Below are positions 33,700 to 43,760 of a stretch of DNA of 64,000 bases, piece by piece. Positions within the stretch are counted from its first letter, which is position 1. Every line of letters begins with the position of its first letter. The notes beneath the pieces were generated by a model, which saw nothing but the letters and a program-made list of their open reading frames with translations, searched no databases and was not told the origin of the DNA. The DNA comes from Aurelia coerulea (Eukaryota; Cnidaria; Scyphozoa; Semaeostomeae; Ulmaridae). Position numbers and translations under genes: made by a program. Where the stretch lies: contig CM076945.1 of assembly GCA_039566865.1 (NCBI GenBank), positions 5,445,501 to 5,509,500 of the forward strand, given 5' to 3'.

Positions 33700-34200
33700 A
33701 CAATACTCTACTCTACTACAAGGACAAGACCACGGGGAGCAATAACTATGTCTACCCACGTGGCTATTTAGATAAAGAAACAATCGAAAAAGGACATGGA
33801 ACGATGAAACGACAGGTAACTACAACATGGATAAAGCAGAGAGTTAACAAAGAGTATATCTTTATTGATACCATCGGGAAAATCTTTATTACCATACAAT
33901 AAAATCTGCATTAGAAATTCGCTCGAAAGATTTGTATGTCCAAGTGGTCGTAATACAGCAGAAACATCAGCGAGAAGATCTCTCTACGTGGTACTTCAAA
34001 AGAAGGGCAGAGCAACAAAAAGTGTTCCGTATCCTCGATGCCATCGTTGGTAGGGCACATTGGGTTTAAAGGATCCCTGAAATTGTGTTTGAATTTGTGA
34101 AAATTTAATTTACTGAGACCAACCCTAAGTTGGGTAAGATATGACAGGTTATGATTTGGGGCGAAAACTTCTAGAGCAGGGTGACAAATATTTTTTCGTG
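33700..34200 (-). mobile_element. LINE 3' fragment (CR1/Jockey-like), frameshifted
   Basis: The minus strand encodes [20 protein letters not shown], then [20 protein letters not shown], and breaks soon after. This is the C-terminal tail of the ORF2 found in the better copy at 38,106-38,729. The 3' UTR block with GACCACGGGGAGC (33,728) also matches the other copies. It is 5'-truncated and dead. Confidence 0.75.
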
Positions 34201-35103
34201 GGCACACCCCCGTACAAAGGTAGGTCAAGTACCTCCCCCCGGAATGTAGCCTATTTTATTCCATTGTATCCATGATGTCGAAACATTAGAAAGTAAATAG
34301 GATTGGCACCCATAGCAATCAATTTCCCCTTTTACAGATAGCCAAATCTAGACACTCATTACGTAAGTATTGCGAAGGCAAATTTTGGTGACTAAATCTA
34401 ACCATTTCTATGAATCTAACCTCCCTGGCGATGGTTCGATTGTTTCCCATCAATCAACTGCTGGAAATGATTTAAAGCCCCCACGTGACTCTCCCGGTGC
34501 ATATGATATGAGCATTGCTATCGCGGTTATGGCAAACGAAAGTCACCAAAATCAGATAAACCCTTTTTAGAAAAACCGAGGTTATCTGCAGAAAAACCGA
34601 CTTTTTCACAAAAACTTGGTTTTCTGACAGAAAAACCAGGTTTCTCTGAAAACTCGGTTTTCTGCAGATAAAATTGGTTTTGCTGTTGTTGTTGTCGCTC
34701 CAGTGCAGTGAGGGTAGTTATGGCCATATAGCGTCCATCTGTCGAACAATAGCGATAACCTACGAACTTGTAATCAGTCTAGGTTCTCTTAATCATTCAA
34801 TTATTTTCAGGAATTTATTTTGTTCTAATTATTGTTCCAGTTTCTAACCATATCATTCATTAAAACTGTCAATCCGTAATTATAATCAACGATCATAGTT
34901 TGGAATATTCGCTTTCGTGAGCAATCAAAGATTTATTGATCTCTTGAATATTTCTGCAACCTACGAAGAAAAAGAAGAGAAAAATGATTACTTGACACAC
35001 CTAGACAATCCTGCGACCATAAAAAAACATGGAGCAACAATAAAGTGGCGTATCCTCTATCTCAGTGCTTCCCAGATGACTCTGTCTATCTTTACGACCA
35101 TAG

Positions 35104-35687
35104 ACCGGGTGTCCAAAAAAAAAATACGGATTTGGTTGACTCCAGCGATGTGAATTTAGCTTCAATCAATGTCTAATCACTCTAAAGCTGTTCCTCGATC
35201 GCTAACTTGAACATAGATACCTCGTTTGTTGATATTGGTACTTTGAGAGCAGACATGTTAATCTTGAAAGCTCAAATTTGCCTCTTCCTGCAAACCAGAA
35301 CTTTAGCCTTTTGGCCTAATAAATCAACGAAAGCCTTGATAAGATTTGAGCAATATTAGATCTCGAGTTATTTCGTTGTCCAGAAGTCACCCCCTAGTCA
35401 CCCATTGGGAAGTTTCTTAATTTTGCATTAATTTCAGTTCCTAATTTCGATGTACTTCAGAAATTTGCTAAGGCCAAAAGGATAAAGCTCTGGTTTGCAC
35501 GTGGACGCAAATTTGAGCGTTCAAGATTGATATTTCTGCTCTCAAAGCACCAATATCAACAAACGAGGTATCTATGTTCAAGTTAACTATCGAGGAACAT
35601 TTTGAAAGTGATTAGCCATTGATTAAAGTTAAATTCACATCACTGCTGTCAACCAAAATCTGTATACTTTTTTTGGGACACCCGGTA
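35104..35687. mobile_element. Mariner-like foldback MITE, TIR ACCGGGTGTCC
   Basis: ACCGGGTGTCCAAAAAAA on the left is mirrored by TTTTTTGGGACACCCGGT on the right. The arms extend through AACATAGATACCTCGTTTG and its mirror. A further right-hand end of the same family stands alone at 36,001-36,019. A degraded relative lies at about 23,090-23,572. Confidence 0.75.
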
Positions 35688-36059
35688 GTTTAGAAGGATG
35701 GGTTTGAGCCAACTCATGAATCAGCAAGGGATTCCTTTGTTACAATTTCTTAATGAAATTGTGTGCTTGTTCGTAACTATGTGAAGTTTTAGATATTACC
35801 ATGCTTTTAATTTCACAATATACTTTGCACTAATGGTGGTAACTCTGGTTTTGCCCTGACAGCAAATTTGTAAGTCTTCTATCAAGTCAATAAAAATTCT
35901 GAAAAATATATCAAAATTTAATCTAATCATTGCAGATTAAGATAAAAATAATCATTTTAGTATTAATTTCACAATTTTTCGAATCTGTTGCGTTTTTTCT
36001 TTTTTTGGGACACCCGGTACTTTTAAGAGTTTTAGTTAATGTCACTTGGAGGGCTTTTT

Positions 36060-36139
36060 TTAAGTCTTGAAACAAACAAGAAACTTCGAAAACCAAAAAT
36101 TACGATCAATAACATCAGACTGATTGCAATTTGTCCCAG
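36060..36139 (-). CDS. Weak candidate for the last exon of the hydroxyacid oxidase
   Basis: After a 91-nt intron, an ATAG acceptor would continue the frame as AGTNCNQSDVIDRNFW and stop at 36,060. The DVIDRN core resembles the VIDKT segment near the end of human HAO1, and the phase fits. The ending FKT is not a peroxisomal PTS1, so this is tentative. Confidence 0.2.
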
Positions 36140-36230
36140 CTATCGCTCACCAAACCTAGACTAACCTGGCCAAATCAAGCAAAAATATGACACGTTATAA
36201 GTCTGCAAATAAAACATAATGTAAATTTAC

Positions 36231-39200
36231 CTGATAGTTGCATAGCTCTTTCAAATTCATTTCTAAGGAGTTCAAGCACTTGCCTGACACCAGCTTCTCC
36301 CTGAAATGAGGAAAAACAAGCAAGCTGATTTGCAGCCTTGGTATATCGCAATTGGATTTCACAAAAAAGAGTTGTAAAATAAGCTGTTGAAATCAATCAC
36401 AACACGGCGCGGAAAAGACTATGTTAAAAAATAATAATAACAATAATTGAGGTGTCAACCAAACGCAACTGTTGCTATTGCATTACAAAATCTGCCCTTG
36501 TTCCATCCAACAGAGCTACGTCCTCCACGATAGTTTTTTCACTCACTGCTCGTCGCTTTGGCTACGTAACAAGGCCCACTACGAACAGCATGGGTTCCAA
36601 ATCTTTAACCCAGCGTAAAAAGGTGGGAGTAAAATTCAATGACTTATTTCTTCTGATTGAATGGCTTGAAAGAAACTATAGATACTTATCTATAATTCTA
36701 CCGTTGGACTTTTCAGAAATTTGAATATTTTTCGAAATTGTAGCGTGTTTTATATTCTAACTCCTTTGAGGATGTGACGTCATCAAATTTCTAAATCATA
36801 AACCAGAAGAATGACAGACTTTTGCTTGATGCCATATTGTAGGCATTCATAAACTATGGTTTTCTTCGAAATTACTTCATGTTGCGTCAAACAGTTTAGA
36901 AATTACGATGGTTTTAAGTTTTTTTGAAAATTTTTCTTGAATTCTTGAAAAAGAAGAAAAACACTGAACATATGAAAATATTGAAGATTTCAGAAAAGTC
37001 CAACGGTAGAATTATAGAGAAATAGCTAAAGTTTCTTTGAAGTTATTCAGTTCAAAGAAATAGGTCACTCAATTTTACACCAGCCTTTTTAAAGATTTGG
37101 AACATATGCTACTACGAACGTAAGCAAAACAGAGCGGAAAAATACGCTGAAATTAGTCTCATTCGAAAATTCTTTGATTCTCTCCATCTGTCAGTCAGCA
37201 GTTGCTCCAGATCACTTTCACCCACCAGAATACAAAACATGACAAACTGGAATTTACTTACATTGTAAGAGAGACCCCAAAGAACGGGTCTTCCAATAAA
37301 AACAGCCCTTGCTCCCAGTGCAATAGCCTTAAATGCATCAGTGCCAAGTCGTATTCCTCCATCTAAGAATACTTCAACTTTACCATTGACTGCTTTGATG
37401 ATTTCTGGCAAAGCTTCGATCTGCGAAGAAATGTACCGTGAAATCTTTTTTTTTTCTATAAATTCAATGTTAAAAATTTACAATTTACGAATTACCTAAG
37501 ATTACAAACAAGCTACCATACAATACTACAGAAACGATACCAAGGGGAGCAAAAGATCATGACTACCCCAGGGCCATCACATGAAGGAGATTAACTAAAA
37601 TACAACTAAATATATAAGAAGCCCCCTTTTAATTTATAAATGTTCGTGGTGTGACTGTATACAGTTTAATGTTTCGTGTTTTTAGATATTGGCCATGGGG
37701 TAGTCATTGTCTTTCGCTCCCCATGGTATCGTTCCTGTAGTGTCGTATAGTAATTAGAATTAGGTATAGTAGAATGTAAAATATATTGTAAGATTTAATA
37801 TTTGAATATAAAAAAAAAAAAAAAAAAAAGAATTAGAATTGAACGATATTTTGCAAATGGAATTTTCGAATGTACGCAATAGTGATAGAAGCTTTATCGC
37901 CACTCAATCGAAAGTCGCATTTGAAATGTATGAGAAAGACGCTCAATCCAGGCTCTTTTGTAGAATAGCTAAAGGGTGTGTTACAAATAGCTACTTACAA
38001 ACAAAAGAACAAAAGAATAGAGGAACGGGACTCGGCGAACAGGATACTTTACGAATATGGACTTGGTAGGGTGGTTGAGTTGCATTTAGCTAGATTTCTG
38101 TGATCTTAATTGAATCGACCGCTTGTGTGGATGTATTTTAGAGTCAAATCGAGTATATTTCTGTTGACGTCATTTGGGAGGTCTTTATCACCATACAATA
38201 AAAGCTGCGTCAAAACTTCATTTGTAAGGTCGATATATCCGAATGGTCGTAGTAATGCAAAAACTCCAGCGAGAAGGTCTCGACGCTGATCCTCAAACAA
38301 GGGGCAAAGCAACAAAAAGTGCTCCGTGCTCTCAATACCATCGTTAGTAGGGCACATTGGATTTATGTTATCCCTAAAATTGTGCTTAAATTTGTGAAGG
38401 CTTAATTTGCTAAGACCCACTCTAAGTTGAGTAAGATAAGATAAGCCTGTTGGTTCATGGATTCCAAAGACAGATTTAGTAGGGGGGCGAATTGTCGAAA
38501 GCAACTTTTTCTTGAAGATAGCAACTGATGGTGAAATTCTAATTTCCGGACATAGTTCATTCCACTCAGACAGGCAATTTGGATAAAAGCTAGATTTGAA
38601 TTTTTCTGTCCTTGCCCTTATTCGTCCAACGACATCCTGATTGCGAAGAGGGTACTGTGACTGATGAAGCTGTGGGATTGGATCTATTGTATATTCAGGC
38701 ATCAGATTATTTATCGTTTTGTAAAACAACGTAAGGCGTCTACACCATCTTCGGGAACTCAGTGAAATCTTTGGTGCTGCAAATACTGGAAAATGAGAAG
38801 CAACAGGAGTATTAGATCCAGATCTTTAAAATGTAGGTGGTTAAATGGATATTAAATTATATTTCGATTAAATTGTCTTTGTAGGACACACAAACATAAT
38901 ACAGTACATGACATACAGTAGCAGGATGTATTCTACGAACGTGACCCAAGAAAAGCAGAACGCATTTAGCCTCGGCCTAGACTTATTATGCTGAGTCCTA
39001 GTAATCGCTACCACCCCCCCCCCTCCTCCTCTCGTAATCAGTCTAGTCTAGCCTCAGCCGTTATTCCGTCATTAACTTCGAACTGAATGGAAGGATCTTA
39101 ACTGCTTTGCTGTGTAATTCTACTGTAAATTTTGACGTCTTCATTATTTTACAATTTTCAGCATTGAGACAAAATTACTCTGGTATTGTTCCATGTGCGG

Positions 39201-41683
39201 AGGCTGTCCATGATTTGATCACCTTTGTTTGCCCTTTTAGGACATTACGCAAACAAAGATTTTTGGTAACGTCTAATTAACCTACTTTGGTGGCCTTTGG
39301 TCTTTTGGCTATCGAGCTGAATTCAGTTCATTCAAATTCTCTCGGTACTGCGAATTTTCAAACGCCTAACCACTTTTCTGGTGCATCTGGTATACTGTAG
39401 CCTGATAACCAGACCCCACTTATGTTTTAACCACTTCGGCAAAACAAGTAAGACAATCATCAAGGCTTTTGATTCATTCATTCAAATATATTTGTGACAG
39501 AAAATGTGAAAAGAAAGTAATATCTGCCTACCGTTGATGTAACTCCATCCAGCTGGCGTGCACCATGATTAGAAACAATGATTCCATCGACACCATGCTC
39601 CAAAGCCTCTACTGCAGCCTCTCTAGTCAACACACCTTTCACTAAAATCGGCAATGATGTAATCGTCTTGATCCATTCAATATGCTCCCAATTCAATGAT
39701 GGATCAATCAAGCTTTTCACGTACGCTGCTAGACCAGAATCTTTGTCACTTTTAACTCCTTCAGCGTGTGTATCCTCTTCTTTATAGTTGGCCAATGACA
39801 GATGAGACGGCAGCTTGAATTTGAACCGAACATCGTTCAATCTTTGACCAAGAATCGGTGTATCCACAGTAATAGCTATAGCTTTGTATCCAGCGTTTTC
39901 TGCTCGCCTTACTAGGTCGATGACAACATCGCGGTCTTTGTAAATATACAGTTGGAACCAGCGTAAGGCTCCTGGGGCTGCATTGTTCACTTCTTCGATA
40001 CTTGTTGTGGACCATGAGCTTAATGTCATGCATGTATCAAAAGCTGCAGCAGCTGTGAAATGCGAAAGTTTGATGAGAAATTTAAAAAAGCGAAGACCTG
40101 GAGCACATCTATCAAAAGAATAAGCAGCCACGCAGAATTTTGGGATGAGAGTTTAAAGACAGAGTTTTCAATGTCGGAACTATAAACAGAAGGAAATGCA
40201 GAAGTAGCCTCAAGCAATTTCATTGCTTTTTAGGCAGTATCATAGACTTGCCCCAAATCTGTTTCCTGAAGTCCTGAAGGCCGATGCACAGTTCCTGTAT
40301 CCGCAAATCCAACATTACAAGATGTTGGAATTGCAGATCCGGAAACTGCGGAACAGACACCTGTCAGATGGACTTCAGGAAATAGAATTAGGGTAAGTGT
40401 ATCCACATTGAACAAGGACAAATAACGTTACAATGGGACCCGCTACTTTTGATTGATACCTAGATACAAAGCAATTTGTGATTGCAGACAAAGGGAATTC
40501 CATGCCCAGTTGGTCAAATCACTAAAAAAAGAGCAAGCTGCAAACATTGCTCTGAGACTCAGGTTGCTAGCTGGCTCGTTGTCACGTTGCGCATTCCAGA
40601 AATGGTCTTTAAGAGCAAATATGAGCACATATCATTCATTTTGCCAGTTATATAAATGCATTTGTTGCTGGTCAAATGAAATGCAACTCAAATAAGCTGC
40701 TTGTTGAAAATCATCAGGGATTTGAAAAACTTGATTTCCACAATGTTTGGAAGGTAAATGATATCTTCACAAGTTTACCACGAGCAAAGCAAAGGGTGTG
40801 GTATGCACATTTTTGTGCAGCATAATTGAAAGTTCCTGCTTGTTCTTCAATTTTGTGATTTGTTGGTGTTTTGATGCATTTAATTTTTTGCAGATCATAG
40901 CTTTTTTTGCAGATCACAGTTTGTTCAAGAAGGGTATTTTCATGCATTATGACAATGCAATTTGATTTCACCAGTACATAGATCTACCAAAATATATTCA
41001 TCCATTTTATTTCTATGAATTGTTCTCAGACATCCCCATATCAGCCCTGTGGACAAATAAGAGAACTCACCCTTAGCCGTTGCGAGTTCCCCATCTGGAT
41101 GCGCCATTTTCTGCATAGCAGTTGGTGCTATGCAAATGGGAAATTCAACTCTCTGACCAAGAATTGTGGTTGACATATCAATATTGCTTACATCCTTTAG
41201 TATCATTGGTCGTATTCGTAACCTGCAAAATGAGAATCGGAAAGGTTGTGAAGTATAGCATACTGTACAGTACTTCAATGAACCAAGCAAATAAAATATT
41301 TTTGACATCCATATATTTATGAATAATTACTGTATAGTATTATAAAAAGTTTAGATCATATTAGAACAACATTGAATAGTTGAATACATTTTGTGGAGAT
41401 ATTTCCTTGTAACTTCAAGAAGATGGAATAAGTTTGGTCTTGGCATTTCGCAGGAAAAATGCTTATTTGGTTGCCAAAAGTAAGACATGATTGGCAACAA
41501 CAAAGTAGCTGACATGCTGCAAATAGCTCCTAATACTGACCTTTTGTATGCACTGACATTCTCTTGGAGAGTTTGTTGGTCATCTGCTCCTGAAGAATAG
41601 TAGTCATATGCATTTCTTGGTAGCGTCTTCTTGGCAAACTCTTCCAAATCTTTTATGCAAGCTGGACTGCTGTTGCTGGACAT
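36231..41683 (-). CDS. HAO1: 2-hydroxyacid oxidase (glycolate oxidase family, HAO1/HAO2-like)
   Basis: This FMN enzyme oxidises glycolate or longer 2-hydroxyacids to 2-oxoacids with release of H2O2, normally in peroxisomes. The exons 41683-41541, 41222-41071, 40052-39532, 37420-37262 and 36300-36231 join in phase (2, 1, 0, 0) and give 348 residues; human HAO1 has 370. Key residues are present: Tyr in [11 protein letters not shown] (exon 1), [13 protein letters not shown] (exon 2), Tyr in QLYIYKDRD, Asp in [10 protein letters not shown], Lys in LVKGVLT and the His/Arg pair in SNHGARQLD (exon 3), and the FMN phosphate loops DGGIRLGTD and IGRPVLWGL (exon 4). The last exon, expected to carry a PTS1, is not securely found; the frame also reads on to a stop at 36,175. 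HAO1 versus HAO2 is undecided. The gene is divergent from TIMM50. Confidence 0.88.
36587..37110. mobile_element. Mutator-like MITE with 9-bp target duplication
   Basis: The ends AGCATGGGTTCCAAATC and (other strand) AGCATATGTTCCAAATC are inverted repeats. Directly outside both ends stands ACTACGAAC (36,578-36,586 and 37,111-37,119), a perfect 9-bp direct repeat, the usual length for Mutator/MULE insertions. Its left half (CTACCGTTGGACTTTT, TGACGTCATCAAATTTC) recurs at 54,954-55,300. It sits in the intron between oxidase exons 4 and 5. The element has no transposase. Confidence 0.8.
37488..37600 (-). mobile_element. LINE 3' end, minus orientation
   Basis: On the minus strand it carries CCTGGGGTAGTCATGATC and CCCCTTGGTATCGTTTCTG, matching the 3' UTR blocks of the LINE copies at 37,691 and 53,878. 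It may be the displaced tail of the minus-strand fragment at 38,106-38,790. Confidence 0.6.
37615..37829 (+). mobile_element. LINE 3' end with poly(A) tail, plus orientation
   Basis: The 3' UTR block GGCCATGGGGTAGTCATTG and CTCCCCATGGTATCG is followed by a run of 20 A at 37,810-37,829. This is a 5'-truncated insertion made by target-primed reverse transcription, in inverted orientation to its neighbour at 37,488-37,600. Confidence 0.75.
37840..37980 (+). repeat. Dispersed repeat shared with 1,786-1,935 and 22,627-22,775
   Basis: It has the ACGATATTTTGCA, GTGATAGAAGCTTTATC, GCTCAATCCAG and AGAATAGCTAAAG blocks in the same order as the other two copies. It follows directly on the LINE poly(A) tail. 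Confidence 0.6.
38106..38790 (-). mobile_element. LINE ORF2 C-terminal fragment (CR1/Jockey-like), frame open
   Basis: The minus strand encodes an uninterrupted stretch of over 200 residues from about [10 protein letters not shown] through [36 protein letters not shown] and a final SGRFN, then stop. This is the region after the reverse transcriptase in LINEs common in anthozoans. The RT and endonuclease parts are absent, so it is a 5'-truncated copy, but its intact frame makes it the youngest of the fragments here. It lies in the oxidase intron between exons 3 and 4. Confidence 0.8.
40253..40386. mobile_element. Short palindromic element in the oxidase gene
   Basis: TTTCCTGAAGTCC is mirrored by GGACTTCAGGAAA. 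The interior also pairs (GCACAGTTCC / GGAAACTGCGG-type; CCAACATTACAAGATGTTGG). It is about 134 bp, in the intron between exons 2 and 3. Confidence 0.65.
40441..40640. repeat. Dispersed repeat, relatives at 42,090-42,250 and 42,430-42,600
   Basis: It shares TTCAAAGCAATT-type, GCATTCCAGAAATGGT and TAAGAGC-AA-ATGAGC blocks with 42,090-42,250. 42,430-42,600 holds the mirrored version. One copy is inside the oxidase gene; two lie in the divergent intergenic region. Confidence 0.5.
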
Positions 41684-43760
41684 TTTTATTGTGAAATGAG
41701 ATCTAAAATGAAAGCCAAATTGCAATGGTTTAGGTACTGTAAGCTTGCCTTTCTTTGATAATGTGGCATACTGTACAGTATCTAACCAAGATTTGTCATG
41801 AAACACCGTTCAAGAATGAGTGCTTACTGTACTTTTACTGTACTTCAAAATTTACTTAAAACTTTCCTTGTTGTGGGCATGTTCTGGTGCTAAATGCAGA
41901 ACAATGTAGTCACAGAAGGCAATCAATTTTTTTGTACTTTGCCTTATAATTTCTTTGCAGGAGTTAAGAAGGGGGAAAGGGTCTAAGAGGCATTGTTATA
42001 AAGACAATCATATGCTAAAGATGATGTAAAGGAATTTTTTACCATGATGCTTTATGGCAAATTGAACAGGACAGATTTTGCAACACAATAGCTATTGTTG
42101 ACACCTGAATTCAAAGCAATTCGCCATTTCTGACTCAACCAGTAATTCAAAACAAATAAAGGCACACAGGTTTGTCTAAAACCCAGGTAGCAACAGGCTT
42201 TTCCATTCCAGAAATGGTTTCTAAGAGCTAACATGAGCCTATATTGAAAGAACAAGGATAAACAGTATCTACACATCTGCCTCGGTCATTTTATTTGTTT
42301 GGTATAGAAGCCAATTGGGAGGTGATTCAATTCTCGTATTTTGTGGGTGTAATTGAAACACTTTCTGCTCATCTTCTGAACCAATCAAATAAAATGCCTG
42401 TGATAGATGTTTAGATACAATCCTTTGTCTTTCGATAGATGCTCATGTTTACTCTTAAGAACAATTTATGGGATGCACAACAAGCAAGCTACTGCAGCTA
42501 CCTTGGTTTCAGAGAAACATTTGCTGCTTTGCTCGTTTTAAATTACTAGTTGCAATCACGAAACGCTTTGAATTCAAGTGTCAAGAAAGCAACTGATGCT
42601 AATTTGTTATGAAATCTGTTCTTGTTGGCAAATTTAATTTTGATAGATTTGATTGATTTCTTGACTACTGCAAAGGATCTTGGAAAAAATTCAATAACGC
42701 TACTTTAGAGCAATCATCTGGGCTAGTCTAGAAACATGCAGCAAAATAGGGTTTTGGTAGGATTTTGGTTAGGATTAGTATAGGCATATGTGCGAGTCTG
42801 TACTACAGCACAATCGTTTATTGTTTTTCAGTGTCTGTCTGTTCTATGGAAAAAGAGGCTCTTAGCATTTCAAAAATGCAAAATAAAGCAAATGTAGTGT
42901 TGATGGTGTCAAGTCTTTTTCACAGGAAGGGCTTGTACTATGAGGTTTAATTATTTTGCGGGTGGATGGTTTGTTTTACTTGTAGTGTTTGGATGATGGC
43001 GGATGTATAATTGTGGTACATAATAGTACATAATACAATACACGTTTTTTTATTATAAGAAACTTGGATCAGTACTTAGTACTAAAAGTTTCTTAATTTC
43101 GCATGAAAATTTCGGTGTTTTAGTAGTAAAAGTTTCTTAATTAGTTTCTTATTTTTTTGGGCCGAAAATTGCGGTATTGTTCGAAGTTGAGCCTTCTTCT
43201 CGAGAAAGGGCTTCCATTTTGCATTGACATTGTCATCAAGAAGAAGCCATGCACATCAAGGCAAAAATTTACCAATTTTGCAGTTAAAAGTCAAGAAAAG
43301 ACGAAGGCACCTTTGTTAGAGAGACATAGAATAAGAGAGACATACAGATATAACGTTTTAGAGTTTCTTAACTGTTCTTGAGCGTAGTACTAGAGTTTCT
43401 TAAATTTTTGGTCATCGTAGTACTAGTTTCTTATAAACCAGTTTCTTATAAAAAAAAACGTGTAGTGTAGCTGCCTCGAGCATGATATTACATCTTTGAT
43501 GCGTTGCTGCTTGATTGATGTGGTGTTGGCTACTGTGTGTGATCATCTTGCATTTCGTGCCATCTCAATCATGAATTTTCAATCTCTTGATGTTCTTGAA
43601 ATGTGATGTGATGTGACATCAGAATTGACGCGCTGATGTACTTCCGCTTTCTGCTGAAAATGAAATTAGTCTGGCAAGATTGTTGTGGTTGTTGTAGAGC
43701 CGTTGTTGTTGCTGCTGCACCTGTTTTGAAAGCGAGGCTAGAGCATTGCTTCGGTAAAAA
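41684..43760. other. Divergent intergenic region between the oxidase and TIMM50
   Basis: About 2.1 kb separates the two start codons. It must hold both promoters, but no clear core element was recognised. Repeat copies lie at 42,090-42,250 and 42,430-42,600, and an inverted-repeat element at 43,041-43,463. No gene is supported. Confidence 0.5.
43041..43463. mobile_element. Inverted-repeat element with internal AGTTTCTTA units
   Basis: ACACGTTTTTTTATTATAAG on the left is mirrored by CTTATAAAAAAAAACGTGT on the right. The interior repeats AGTTTCTTA and AGTACTA several times. It ends about 300 bp before the TIMM50 start codon. Confidence 0.65.

Larger units (their letters stand above)
32908..36059. 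other. Intergenic space between the cysteine-rich gene and the oxidase gene
   Basis: The space holds a LINE 3' fragment (33,700-34,200), a repeat made of AAAAACCGA/TCGGTTTTT units (34,560-34,690), a TTGTTGTTGTCGCTCCAG block shared with 51,910 and 58,905, and a mariner-like foldback (35,104-35,687). No gene is supported. Confidence 0.5.
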
